DNA of 64,000 bases. Source: Tolumonas lignilytica. Its GTDB lineage: Bacteria > Pseudomonadota > Gammaproteobacteria > Enterobacterales > Aeromonadaceae. Location: the NCBI RefSeq assembly GCF_000527035.1, contig NZ_AZUK01000001.1, forward strand, positions 1,456,001 through 1,520,000. The letters are read 5' to 3'. Shown piece by piece: positions 44,701 to 53,128 of the stretch (position 1 is the first letter of the stretch; each line of letters starts with the position of its first letter). Both the position numbers and the translations under genes were made by a program. A model generated the notes under the pieces. It did not search any database. It was not told where the DNA came from and saw only the letters and a list, made by a program, of their open reading frames with translations.

Positions 44701-45261
44701 GCTCGCGTCAATCATTACCGCCTGATTGGCAAAATACCAGTCACAATAACGGGTCTGACCGATATCTTTAGTTATCCGTTCATCTGCTTTATTCAGAGGA
44801 AAATCGACCCCCGAATTTTCCAACAATGCGGTTTTCCCACTATTCTGATCCCCCATTAGTAAATACCACGGAAGCTCATAACGCGAAGTACGTCGTTTCC
44901 CATAAAAACTGGCGTGTTTGATCACGTGAATCGCTTTATTCAACCGCTCTTTCAGAATGTGTAATTCATCATCAATCTGTTCGTCATTTTGCAATTCTGT
45001 TTTCAGTTGCTCAGCATTGAGCAAGCGGCGGCGGCGATGTTTTTGCAAGGGTTTTGCCACCAGCAAAGCCACCAGCCAGCCCGCCAACAGCAAGCTCATC
45101 ACCAAGAACCGGATATTCAGTGCGGCCAGAAAAGTATGCCCGGCAACCGCGATCAATGGACCGACCTCAAAAACCAGCACACACCCCATTAATATCAGAA
45201 GCAGGGTCCAACACCAGGTCTGTTGTATGGTATGGATACATCTACGGAAAAAATTTTTCAT
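41740..45261 (-). CDS. tssM: T6SS membrane complex protein TssM (IcmF)
   Basis: 1173 residues. Two membrane segments near residues 15-70, a cytoplasmic ATPase-like part with Walker A GDQNSGKTALLENSG (about 142-156), a third membrane segment at about 435-455 (CLSALVIVLGIGSTW) and a large periplasmic region ending in the beta-rich IcmF C-terminus that binds TssJ. Start ATG overlaps the tssL stop. Full-length for the family. Forms the TssJLM trans-envelope complex. Confidence 0.97.
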   Translation of the reverse strand: MKNFFRRCIHTIQQTWCWTLLLILMGCVLVFEVGPLIAVAGHTFLAALNIRFLVMSLLLAGWLVALLVAKPLQKHRRRRLLNAEQLKTELQNDEQIDDELHILKERLNKAIHVIKHASFYGKRRTSRYELPWYLLMGDQNSGKTALLENSGVDFPLNKADERITKDIGQTRYCDWYFANQAVMIDASGRYMLQEEHSVAATVWPQFLQMLCQKRRRRPLNGIVFTLDVGQLLRQHEGALEQYARTVRGRIQQIQAALSSDIPVYLVLSKGDYLDGFNTFFDQLSKEEREQIVGVTFKENSDGTQADVLHAEFEELIRRINDMVLSLIHHERDVNRRGEIIRFPLQFAAIVEPLALFVEIAFGRNRYHLPTRLRGIYLTSAPQLESHQPLNDSTIKIGRNLGLQRELLPFSAMNKGFFIRRVLEDIVFTEGDLASVDTRYERGIRWTNRFACLSALVIVLGIGSTWMRVFYDNSSRQQQLHDLYTKVENEQQKIPPVSDASALLPVLKTLRQATEVYPPSNRADWIYRLSLYQGHRINPVVEHAYEQQLRRLMLPKLKQLLEEQLRASTDDRDYLLKALRAYLMLHDPSHLDNNYLRHWISLSWADLYSGQAMLQNNLLNHLDTLLSIGFQPIDIDAHLVEDTQHVLQQESPAKLVYRMIKEDPLAVTLPAVHFDDVQGLQYHSFIGGDYGIPGLYTQRGYQDVFLRKGLTLIKDIMRDNWVLSSSTDMSEQECQRLYAQVENLYFQDYISYWNEAIGQLQLKAMSDVTDASNTLNNLNNNQPIQRILALIRDNTLFKLPESVTDAAEAGALKKAGKGKLAQALVAQVGSTLDEAQNKGPKQALSLKFAPFHQLIQANGTPNSALADAMSALNSLQALFSGLAHAPDLEAAAYQMASNRMSGHPDELTQVRIVAARLPEPIRTWLMDVSDQAWRLILDRAAEYVQMQYRTDVLTAYENTIKGRYPFVDAAKDVTLGDFNEFFKKGGILDQFVAGPLKPFFLVRGGELLSRSIDGQGIHLSHLALQQFQRATQIQKAFFTEGNGQTSVSFKVQPQELDPSALKSEFVYAGQSLVYQHGPIVPVDLNWPMVQGNSVATLNVQDLNGQESMLTKQSGIWSLFRLLDHCHVEALDGEDQLRVTVENKGIHAQYIFSSNHSPNPLQRGLLAGFELPEHL

Positions 45262-46124
45262 TGTGCGTTATGTCCTTGTTGCTGGGCAGCATCTTGATAC
45301 AGCTCGGTAACAACGTGCGTCTGTTGATCCAATACATAATCAAAACCCGCATACACCAATCCAAGACAGCACAACGCCATCACCAGAATCAGCCACACCG
45401 GAACATAGATTGGCAATTTCTGTTTGCCTGTACCGGTTGATTGCCAGTTAATCGCCAGGTCTTTGGGATGATCGCCACGAATCAGCCGGATCTGGCGATA
45501 GAGACTATTTCGGATGGCCTCCAGCTCTGCCAGCCCGCGTTGCAAAACCCGATATTTGCCTTCATACCCCAGGCTTAAACAGACATAAATCAGCTCTAAT
45601 ATATTGATATGTTTAGTCGGATTACGTGATAGCTTGTCGAGTAATTGAAACAGTTTCTCTCCGCCATTCGCCTCATTATGAAAAATAATCAGCAGGCTGT
45701 TTTTCGTCCAATCCAGATGCGAACTCCACGGCTTCGTGACCACCACTTCATCTAAGACCGTGCACAACACATAACGAGAAGCTATGATTTCCGTGTTATC
45801 ACACCCCTGCGATAGCGCCATGAATTCAAACTCTTTGATCCGTTTAACCAGTTCTTCTTTTAATCCTGCTGGCGCGGCATAACTCTCGATGGATACCTCG
45901 GATATCGCCTGAAATAAGGGCGATGCTGCCATCAGGAGTGGGTTCACACCGACATGCAGTACCTTTTCTTCCCGCAACCGGGCCGCATGCAGCATGCGAT
46001 CATCCAATTGCTGATAACGTGCTGTTTTATTGACAGTCATCTTGGGCAACGGAACAACAACATCCGCGTCATCATTTTCCTGATGGCCAAGAAATACGGT
46101 ATGTTCTAAATTTACGCTTGCCAT
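45258..46124 (-). CDS. tssL: T6SS inner-membrane protein TssL (DotU)
   Basis: 288 residues. Cytoplasmic helical hook domain (KEELVKRIKEFEFMA, YVLCTVLDEVV, SLLIIFHNEANGGEKLFQLLDKL and LELIYVCLSLGYEGKY) followed by one C-terminal membrane segment (about 243-263). No peptidoglycan-binding extension, so cell-wall anchoring must come from another protein. Directly adjacent to tssK and overlapping tssM by four bases. Confidence 0.96.
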   Translation of the reverse strand: MASVNLEHTVFLGHQENDDADVVVPLPKMTVNKTARYQQLDDRMLHAARLREEKVLHVGVNPLLMAASPLFQAISEVSIESYAAPAGLKEELVKRIKEFEFMALSQGCDNTEIIASRYVLCTVLDEVVVTKPWSSHLDWTKNSLLIIFHNEANGGEKLFQLLDKLSRNPTKHINILELIYVCLSLGYEGKYRVLQRGLAELEAIRNSLYRQIRLIRGDHPKDLAINWQSTGTGKQKLPIYVPVWLILVMALCCLGLVYAGFDYVLDQQTHVVTELYQDAAQQQGHNAQ

Positions 46125-47468
46125 CTAGTTATTCCTTATTGCCCAGAGATGAAGTTGTAATCCGGGAAATTCACCGGCTACATGCAGCGCAAAACCACCG
46201 GAACTTTCCAGTTGGGCGCACATCATTGCATCGAGTTCCAATGAGAAATAAACCTGTCGGGCATGAAATGGTAATTGACGGGGTGCCGTCGATAGCGGCC
46301 GCACAGGAATACCCGGTAAATGTAAATTCACCATTTGCCGGATCAGTTCTACAGGACCCACTTTCATCTGTGCAGGCAACCGATTCCTTAGCTGCTCTTG
46401 TTCGCTATCTGCCTGAACTGCCAGAACAAATTGAGAATGCTGCAGTAAGGTTTTATCTTGCAGCGGTGCAACCAGAATGCCGTACTTCCTGGGTTGTAAT
46501 GGCAATTCAATCGCATGCTGTTCGATAACCTGGCTCAGGTGTTGACGCAATTCGTTCATGACACGACTGAAGCAGGCATATTGTGTGGCATGGGTATAGC
46601 TCACATCACTTTGCGGACGTCGGCCTTCATGACCAAATGAAGATAATTCACCGTAGAGCGCAGCCATTTCCATGAACACACGCTCAGGATGCGTCTGTTT
46701 TAACTGCAGCAAGTGACGAAGCCGGGGTTCATACCGGTTCATCAGCATCAACATCACGAAATCACCGAGTTCGGATACGCCGAAGCGCCCCCCTTCCCGC
46801 ATGCGTTCAGCCAGTGTTTCTGCCCGGTGAGCCAATAGGTTAACCAACTCACGTAAATAACCCTGATATTGCGCGCATTCGCCAAAATGCAAGAAACTGG
46901 GCTGGAAAGATTCATCTAAGGTCACAACACCGTCGGTGCTGACATCAGAAATTCGGCATAATGGCAGCTTAAGCCAACTGAGCCCGTCCAACAAACCATT
47001 CGTGGCTGTCTCTTGTTCCATCAGCAGACGAAAGTCATGACGACAATACAAGACGGTACAACTGTTCTGCGCTCCATAGTTGCTGTCATATGCCTGTGAT
47101 TCGTAGCTGACAAAAGGCGTGATCACCTGCTTTTCGTCCGCCAAGCGATTCTCAACCGAATTACTCGCACTTAAGGGTAACGCCAGATAAACCAGTGCAT
47201 CATACACACCGGATTTCACATCAAGGGTGGGATGAGCATAGGGGTCTATTTGAAAAGAAGTCCCATCCGGTAAAATACCCACCGCACGAGCCACGACAAT
47301 TTTTCCCATCATGAGATATTGTCGATCAATCTCAAGTTCAAAAAATCCCCAATTCTGCGGTCTTGCAGTCTGCAATAACTGTTTAAATTGCTGTTGATAA
47401 TAACGATCTTGCTGCTGAAGATGCTGCGGTCGCAATAGCATCCCCTCGCGCCAAACGACTTTATCCAT
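46125..47468 (-). CDS. tssK: T6SS baseplate adaptor TssK
   Basis: 447 residues. Begins VVWREGMLLRPQHLQQQDRYYQQQ, the N-terminal TssK hallmark, and continues with the shoulder and C-terminal head (GIPVRPLSTAPRQLPFHARQVYFSLE). Links the baseplate wedge (TssE-F-G) to TssL/TssM. The stop is one base from the tssL start. A 149-base spacer separates it from tssJ upstream, larger than elsewhere in this operon. Confidence 0.95.
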   Translation of the reverse strand: MDKVVWREGMLLRPQHLQQQDRYYQQQFKQLLQTARPQNWGFFELEIDRQYLMMGKIVVARAVGILPDGTSFQIDPYAHPTLDVKSGVYDALVYLALPLSASNSVENRLADEKQVITPFVSYESQAYDSNYGAQNSCTVLYCRHDFRLLMEQETATNGLLDGLSWLKLPLCRISDVSTDGVVTLDESFQPSFLHFGECAQYQGYLRELVNLLAHRAETLAERMREGGRFGVSELGDFVMLMLMNRYEPRLRHLLQLKQTHPERVFMEMAALYGELSSFGHEGRRPQSDVSYTHATQYACFSRVMNELRQHLSQVIEQHAIELPLQPRKYGILVAPLQDKTLLQHSQFVLAVQADSEQEQLRNRLPAQMKVGPVELIRQMVNLHLPGIPVRPLSTAPRQLPFHARQVYFSLELDAMMCAQLESSGGFALHVAGEFPGLQLHLWAIRNN

Positions 47469-47617
47469 TTTTATCCCGTTTATTTCTTTATTATTTCTGT
47501 TGCATGTTGTAACACTGGCAATAACGTATCCATACTGTCACTTATGCATGCAGGGCGGCGAATATTGGCCACAGTGCTCTTTTCCAACTAGGGAAGTGAC
47601 CAACATTCACATCTAAT

Positions 47618-48091
47618 TTATTGTTTTTTATTGTTTTCTTGTTCGCGATTCATCAGTCGAATGGCATCTTTCGTTAAGCTTAGATGAATATCTGTGTGAT
47701 CCTCCTTTTGGGGTTGCAGAACATATCGCCAGATAGCCTTATCAAGCGCTCGGTATTCCGCAATCACCCCAATGAAGCGAGACCCTGCGTGCAGACGTAG
47801 CTTGAATTGTTTTTCCTCTCCCGGCCGGATTGGCAGATCTTCTTCTGCAACATACTCAGGGCCCAGTACGTTTTTCGTATTACCGACCAGAGCAAAATAG
47901 TCGGCATTTTCAAAAGCAGTATGCGATTTCATCTCTACCAGTTTGACTACCATCGGTGAGGGTCGATTGGCCAAATCTGGATTCAAATCCGACGTCGCTG
48001 TCATGGTCAGATCCAATAAGGTAGAGGCAGGACGACTGCTGCAAGCAGCCAGCAAGATCCCGACCACAGTTATTACTATCACTTTTTTCAT
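47618..48091 (-). CDS. tssJ: T6SS outer-membrane lipoprotein TssJ
   Basis: 157 residues from the ATG at 48091, which has GGTGAT before it and gives a clean lipoprotein signal (MKKVIVITVVGILLAAC, lipobox LAAC). The transthyretin-like body is visible (VVKLVEMKSHTAFENADYFAL, IPIRPGEE-like RPGEEKQFKL). A longer frame to 48121 runs into tagH and is not used. It anchors the TssJLM complex to the outer membrane. Confidence 0.93.
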   Translation of the reverse strand: MKKVIVITVVGILLAACSSRPASTLLDLTMTATSDLNPDLANRPSPMVVKLVEMKSHTAFENADYFALVGNTKNVLGPEYVAEEDLPIRPGEEKQFKLRLHAGSRFIGVIAEYRALDKAIWRYVLQPQKEDHTDIHLSLTKDAIRLMNREQENNKKQ

Positions 48092-48105
48092 GTCATCACC
48101 GGTTA

Positions 48106-49389
48106 TTACACGTCTGACCAAGCCGCATTGATGTATTGTGTCTGTTCTTCATAAACCCGAGCATAATCCTGAATAAACTGACTTTGCCGCCATTCCTGAT
48201 CGCTCGACAGTTGCTGATGATGTAACTGATACTGCTGCCAGTAATAAGCCGCTTTATTGCCCCAGCGACTTGCTTTGCCCGCGTTCTCAAAACGATAGGT
48301 CAGTCGAGTAGGTGACAGTTGATCAAAAACCGCATCGGACATGGTTCGGCTAGCGGCAAAACTCGCCACCTGATGAGCCTGAATATCTTTTAATGCCTGA
48401 CGAACAGCCTGCGATCCCGAGAGATATCCCATTTGTCCGAGCAGCATACAATTCAGAGCTTGTGTATAATTACCCATTAATTTCAGTGGGTTATTGCTAC
48501 TTTCTTGGACTATGGTACCGCCCAGTCTTAATTTATTTTTGATGTCAGCCCGGGTACGTAAAACCTGTTGTAATCCCTGAATCGTCTGTTTGATCATTAA
48601 ACCTAAGTTTTGTAATGCCAGCTCACATTGCTCCGATGTCAATTGCTTGAAATCAAACTCAAGAGACTCTCCAAGGGCTTGCATCAGATGCATTTCCGCA
48701 TTCGACCATTGCGCACTCATAGGTTCGGAAGCAACAGACAACGACACATTGTCTTTAGCGGGAATGGGGCGCAGCGGGATCGGATCGGTAATATCTAATT
48801 CAGCCAATTCAGCGGCTTCAATTGGCTTGTGTGACGTAGAGAACAACGTGGCAGAGGGTATTGGACAATCCAGATCGCTCGATGATTCATGCAAGAGGTA
48901 TACATCGTCATTTCTCATCGCTGTTTCTGTTAAATCAAAATCATCTGATAACGTTTCAGCCTTATCTAACAGCAGTAATGGATCTTCCGCCAAAAATTCA
49001 TCATCCGGAATGAGATGAGCAATATCTTCCGGAGCTCCCAGTGTTTGATGAGAAAAATGATCTGCCGCCACCAGTATCCGTGCTTTAAATATAAAATCGC
49101 CCATACGGAAACGATCACCGTGAGCAATGGGATACTCTGCATTTTTTTGCAAGCGGGCATTCCTGCCGACATCGAAAGTGCCATTGGTACTACGGTCTGT
49201 CAGATAATAAACGCCCTCCTCATAACTGATTTCGGCATGAACACCGGAGATATGCCGGCTATGATCCGATAACTGCCAGGTGGCAGTTTCTGAGCGGCCA
49301 ATAGAACCTCCGGCCTGCTGAAATGTGACAGAACTTTTTGGGGAGGCCGATGGCTCTGCTGCATTGACTAAATCCAGAATCAACTGCAT
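48106..49389 (-). CDS. tagH: T6SS FHA-domain protein TagH (VasC-like)
   Basis: 427 residues. FHA domain at about 20-110 (SIGRSETATWQLSDHSRHISGVHAEI with the SxxH pair and STNGTFDVG). The middle is acidic and low in order; the C-terminus (about 225-420) is the T6SS-associated FHA-C domain. In known systems such proteins read the phospho-mark set by PpkA, fitting the ppkA/pppA pair downstream. Starts two bases after the stop of the new small lipoprotein gene. Confidence 0.92.
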   Translation of the reverse strand: MQLILDLVNAAEPSASPKSSVTFQQAGGSIGRSETATWQLSDHSRHISGVHAEISYEEGVYYLTDRSTNGTFDVGRNARLQKNAEYPIAHGDRFRMGDFIFKARILVAADHFSHQTLGAPEDIAHLIPDDEFLAEDPLLLLDKAETLSDDFDLTETAMRNDDVYLLHESSSDLDCPIPSATLFSTSHKPIEAAELAELDITDPIPLRPIPAKDNVSLSVASEPMSAQWSNAEMHLMQALGESLEFDFKQLTSEQCELALQNLGLMIKQTIQGLQQVLRTRADIKNKLRLGGTIVQESSNNPLKLMGNYTQALNCMLLGQMGYLSGSQAVRQALKDIQAHQVASFAASRTMSDAVFDQLSPTRLTYRFENAGKASRWGNKAAYYWQQYQLHHQQLSSDQEWRQSQFIQDYARVYEEQTQYINAAWSDV

Positions 49390-49392
49390 ACC

Positions 49393-49518
49393 TTACTCCT
49401 GTTGATTCAGACTGGCAGACTGATTCGGTTCCGTATCACCCAGATAACGATAACCTTCTCGTTTAGTACAACCACTTACTAATAAACAGCTCAGACATAA
49501 CAAGATGACAAAACGCAT
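49393..49518 (-). CDS. Small T6SS-associated lipoprotein (41 residues)
   Basis: A short frame between vasH and tagH that ordinary gene calling can miss. It reads MRFVILLCLSCLLVSGC then TKREGYRYLGDTEPNQSASLNQQE, i.e. a lipoprotein signal with lipobox VSGC and a 25-residue mature peptide. GGAGG lies just before the ATG, and ATG overlaps the vasH stop as TGATG; its own stop is three bases before tagH. This coupling on both sides argues that it is translated. Function unknown; perhaps a helper of the TssJ lipoprotein in the outer membrane. Confidence 0.75.
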   Translation of the reverse strand: MRFVILLCLSCLLVSGCTKREGYRYLGDTEPNQSASLNQQE

Positions 49519-50528
49519 CAGCCCCTCCAGTCGCGAGAATTAATATTGTATTTACTCAGTTTGTAGAGCAACGTCCGCCGGGCTACGCCCAGTGCATCAG
49601 CCGTATTTTGTTGGTTGCCACGATATTTTTTCAGACTGTCGATCAGAAGCTGACGCTCAAATCGATCCACCAGCTCTTTCAAGACACCTCCGTGCGGTGA
49701 GGCCGAGCCAACCGAAAACGTGTTGGTCTCCGGGATATTAGGGAAGTGCGAACGTTCAATGATCTCCGTATCATCTGCCAACAAAATGGCTCGCTCGATC
49801 ATACTTTTCAGTTCACGGACATTTCCTGGAAAATCATAGCTCTGCAGTGCTTTTTCAGCCGCTGCAGACAGATGAAGCCCTGTACGCCCCTCTCTGCGCG
49901 CACTTTCATCCAGAAATGAAACCGCGAGTTTTTGAATGTCATCACCACGATCACGTAACGCTGGCAATTCAATGGGAAAATGGGCTAACCGATAATAGAG
50001 ATCACTGCGAAATTCGCCGAGCGCAACCATGGCCTCAAGATTACGATGCGTCGCAGCAATCACCCGGACATTAATCTTGTGATACTGGGTATCGCCGAGC
50101 GGACGGACCTCCTGTTCCTGTAATACTCGCAATAATTTTGCCTGCAGCGTCAGAGGAAGATCACCAATTTCATCCAGGAATAAAATGCCGTTATTGGCGG
50201 CATCAAACATCCCTTGATGATGACGATCGGCCCCTGTGAACGCGCCTTTTTTATAACCGAACAATTCACTTTCCAACAGGCCATCCGGCAAACTGGCACA
50301 GTTTTGTACGACAAACGGTTGTGTTCGCCGATGTCCGTATTCATGAATGGCCCGCGCTACCAACTCTTTACCAGTACCGGTTTCCCCGGTTAACAAGATA
50401 TTGGCATCACTGTGCAATACCTTGGATATCAAACGATAAACTTGTTTCATTAATGGGCTGCTGCCAATTAACGCATATGGATTATCCGGCTCTGGCCGTG
50501 AAATGGCCTTATTCGTTGTCATAATCAT
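49518..50528 (-). CDS. vasH: Sigma-54 activator VasH-like, no sensor domain
   Basis: 336 residues. AAA+ domain with Walker A GETGTGKELVARAIH, the sigma-54 contact loop GAFTGA, Walker B FLDEIGDL, and a C-terminal Fis-type helix-turn-helix (NQQNTADALGVARRTLLYKL). It starts about 20 residues before the AAA+ fold, so the N-terminal region seen in V. cholerae VasH (about 530 residues) is missing. Probably activates sigma-54 promoters of hcp/vgrG genes, as in Vibrio and Aeromonas. Overlaps the lipoprotein gene by one base and follows clpV by 8. Confidence 0.92.
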   Translation of the reverse strand: MIMTTNKAISRPEPDNPYALIGSSPLMKQVYRLISKVLHSDANILLTGETGTGKELVARAIHEYGHRRTQPFVVQNCASLPDGLLESELFGYKKGAFTGADRHHQGMFDAANNGILFLDEIGDLPLTLQAKLLRVLQEQEVRPLGDTQYHKINVRVIAATHRNLEAMVALGEFRSDLYYRLAHFPIELPALRDRGDDIQKLAVSFLDESARREGRTGLHLSAAAEKALQSYDFPGNVRELKSMIERAILLADDTEIIERSHFPNIPETNTFSVGSASPHGGVLKELVDRFERQLLIDSLKKYRGNQQNTADALGVARRTLLYKLSKYNINSRDWRG

Positions 50529-50536
50529 TTTTCGAT

Positions 50537-53128
50537 TTACCCAATGATGAGTTCAAAATTACCGCTATCATCCTGGGTAACATGGATATCGCGGATCGTT
50601 TCCTGTTGTGCCAGTGCCGTTAACACCCGGTCGGAAATAGCAGGTAAGAGATAATGATTCACCAGGAAATCGATGTTTCGCACACCCGTATCTGTGCGAA
50701 TACAATTGTCAGCCAGAGAATGGATCACCGTATCGTCAACGGTAAGCGTAATGCCACGAGGTGCCATCCGTGTCGCCAATTTCTGCAGACGCAGCAAAAC
50801 CAACTCCTGCATCACTTCATTTGTAATAGGCAGATACGGAACGATATTCATTCTGGCTAACAGTGCAGGTTTAAAATGGCGTGCCAAAAACGGACGGATC
50901 GCTTCTGTTATGGCATCACAGGATGCAGACGGATTCTCGGCAGACAGTTTGCTGATTTGTTCAGCTGCCAGATTAGAGGTCATAAAAATTAACGTATTGC
51001 GGAAGTTAATCGTCCGACCTTCGCCATCACAGGCCATACCTTTATCAAAAATCTGATAAAAGAGATTCAGAATATCCGGATCCGCTTTTTCAATTTCATC
51101 CAGCAAAATGACGGAATAAGGGCGTTGACGAACAGCCTCGGTTAATATGCCACCTTCACCATAACCGACATAACCCGGCGGTGAACCAATCAGGCGAGAG
51201 AGCGTATGTTTTTCCTGAAATTCAGACATATTGATCGTCGTCAGAAAACGCTCTCCGCCATACAGCAAATCAGCAACAGCCACCGCAGTCTCGGTCTTCC
51301 CGACACCACTGGGCCCAGCCAATAAGAAAACCCCCGTCGGTGCCTGCGGCTCCCCGAGCCCGGCTGCGGTGGCCTTTACTGCCCGTTCAATCAAGGCCAC
51401 CGCATGCTCCTGCCCTCGGATCCGGGTTCGTAAGCGATCGGCAAATTCCATAATTTGAGCTGATGAGGCTTCAATTAAGTTTGCAACCGGAATAGAAGTC
51501 CAACTGGAGATCACTTCCGCAACAACCAGCGGAGTAACTTCATAGTGCATCAGCACGCCATGTAATCGTTGCTTTTCTGTGAGGAGTGCGAGAAGAGCTT
51601 CTGCGGATGTATCGCTCGCCATTGCGAGCCCTTCATCAGAACCATCAAGTGATGCAGGGTTATAACGTTGCCGCAGCATCATCAACTTGGAGATCAGAGA
51701 CTGCTGTTCCTGCCAGTGAGAAAATAGTGCCGCATATTCCTGTTCTTGCTGTGGGATCTGTTGCTCCAACTCGGCTAACAGTTCTGTCGACACCACTAAG
51801 CCATGGTTTGAATCACGTAATAATGCAGCCTGTTGACGCCGTGTTTCAGCCAAAGAGGTGGCAATGCTCTGCAAACACATGGGGGGTGTATGTTGGCTGT
51901 TCTTGACTCTGGCACAGGCAGTATCCAGCAGATCGATGGCTTTATCCGGCAATTGACGCCCAGATAGATATCGTGCAGATAATTCGGCTGCCGCCACCAC
52001 CGCATCATCCCGCAAATAGACACCATGCGCCGTTTCATAACGGGAAACTAACCCCCGCAGAATGGTTGTGGCTTGCTCAATGGTTGGCTCCAAGACATGA
52101 ACAGGCTGGAATCGACGAGCCAATGCAGGGTCTTTTTCAAAATATTTTTTATACTCTGACCAGGTCGTAGCCGCCAATGTCCGTAATGAACCCCGCGCTA
52201 ATGCCGGTTTCAGCAAATTGGCGGCGTCACTCCCTCCAGCCAATCCTCCAGCACCAATCAGGGTGTGCGCTTCATCGATAAATAAGACAATCGGTTTAAT
52301 CGCCGTATTCACTTCATCAATGACAGCCTTAAGGCGACGTTCAAATTCACCTTTCACACTGGCACCGGCTTGAAGCAGACCAATATCCAGTTCTAATAAT
52401 TCAATGTTCGCCAATGAAGGCGGCACCTGTCCGGCAATAATTTGCTGTGCCAACCCCTCTACGATCGCCGTCTTACCAACCCCAGCCTCCCCAACCAAAA
52501 TAGGATTATTTTTCCGACGACGGGATAAAATATCTATCGCCTGGCGAACCTCTTCTTCTCGACACAAGACAGGGTCTAGTTTTTCATCTCTGGCCAGTTG
52601 TGTATAACTCTTTGTGAACTGTTGTAATGCAGTTTCGACACCAGCTGACTCGACACGAGACAATGCGTCAGTCTGCAATCCGTGAACCAAAGCCATTAAT
52701 TGTTCACGAGGAATATCCGAGAAAAATTGACGGTAACAAGTCTGAGCGTATTTCTCCGGATGATCCAATATCGCCAGTAACAAGGCGATGCTGGAAATAG
52801 TACTGTCGTGCAGCTGTAATTTCCCGATTAAAAACGCTTCTTCTAACCAACTGACTAGCAAGGGTGAGAAGACCGGATTACGGCTTTCCGTTTTTTGCCG
52901 TTCCACCGACTGCAACAGCGCAGAGCGTAGGCGGTCAGCACTTAACGAAAATTGCAGCAATACCTTGTTTAATAAGCTGTCAGGGTGATCCAGCAACGCG
53001 AGGAGATAATCTTCAATTAATATTTCACTTCCCAATCGCGAGACACAGTAATTTGCAGCCTGTTCCAGTGCCTGTTTTTCCGTTATGGACAGAGCATTGA
53101 TCAGCTCATCTAATTTAATAGTTATCAT
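50537..53128 (-). CDS. clpV: T6SS sheath-recycling ATPase ClpV/TssH
   Basis: 863 residues. N-terminal ClpN-like domain (1-150), first AAA+ with GEAGVGKTAIVEG and KGEFERRL, coiled middle domain, second AAA+ with GPSGVGKTETAVAV and the pore loop GYVGYG, ending in the Clp C-terminal domain. It disassembles contracted TssB/TssC sheath. Full length for ClpV. Overlaps the tssG stop by 14 bases. Confidence 0.97.
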   Translation of the reverse strand: MITIKLDELINALSITEKQALEQAANYCVSRLGSEILIEDYLLALLDHPDSLLNKVLLQFSLSADRLRSALLQSVERQKTESRNPVFSPLLVSWLEEAFLIGKLQLHDSTISSIALLLAILDHPEKYAQTCYRQFFSDIPREQLMALVHGLQTDALSRVESAGVETALQQFTKSYTQLARDEKLDPVLCREEEVRQAIDILSRRRKNNPILVGEAGVGKTAIVEGLAQQIIAGQVPPSLANIELLELDIGLLQAGASVKGEFERRLKAVIDEVNTAIKPIVLFIDEAHTLIGAGGLAGGSDAANLLKPALARGSLRTLAATTWSEYKKYFEKDPALARRFQPVHVLEPTIEQATTILRGLVSRYETAHGVYLRDDAVVAAAELSARYLSGRQLPDKAIDLLDTACARVKNSQHTPPMCLQSIATSLAETRRQQAALLRDSNHGLVVSTELLAELEQQIPQQEQEYAALFSHWQEQQSLISKLMMLRQRYNPASLDGSDEGLAMASDTSAEALLALLTEKQRLHGVLMHYEVTPLVVAEVISSWTSIPVANLIEASSAQIMEFADRLRTRIRGQEHAVALIERAVKATAAGLGEPQAPTGVFLLAGPSGVGKTETAVAVADLLYGGERFLTTINMSEFQEKHTLSRLIGSPPGYVGYGEGGILTEAVRQRPYSVILLDEIEKADPDILNLFYQIFDKGMACDGEGRTINFRNTLIFMTSNLAAEQISKLSAENPSASCDAITEAIRPFLARHFKPALLARMNIVPYLPITNEVMQELVLLRLQKLATRMAPRGITLTVDDTVIHSLADNCIRTDTGVRNIDFLVNHYLLPAISDRVLTALAQQETIRDIHVTQDDSGNFELIIG

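Noticed and set aside
47480..47587. TTG-started frame of 35 codons between tssK and tssJ
   Set aside because: Rare start, no ribosome site and no recognisable feature; the space could be a leader or internal promoter instead.
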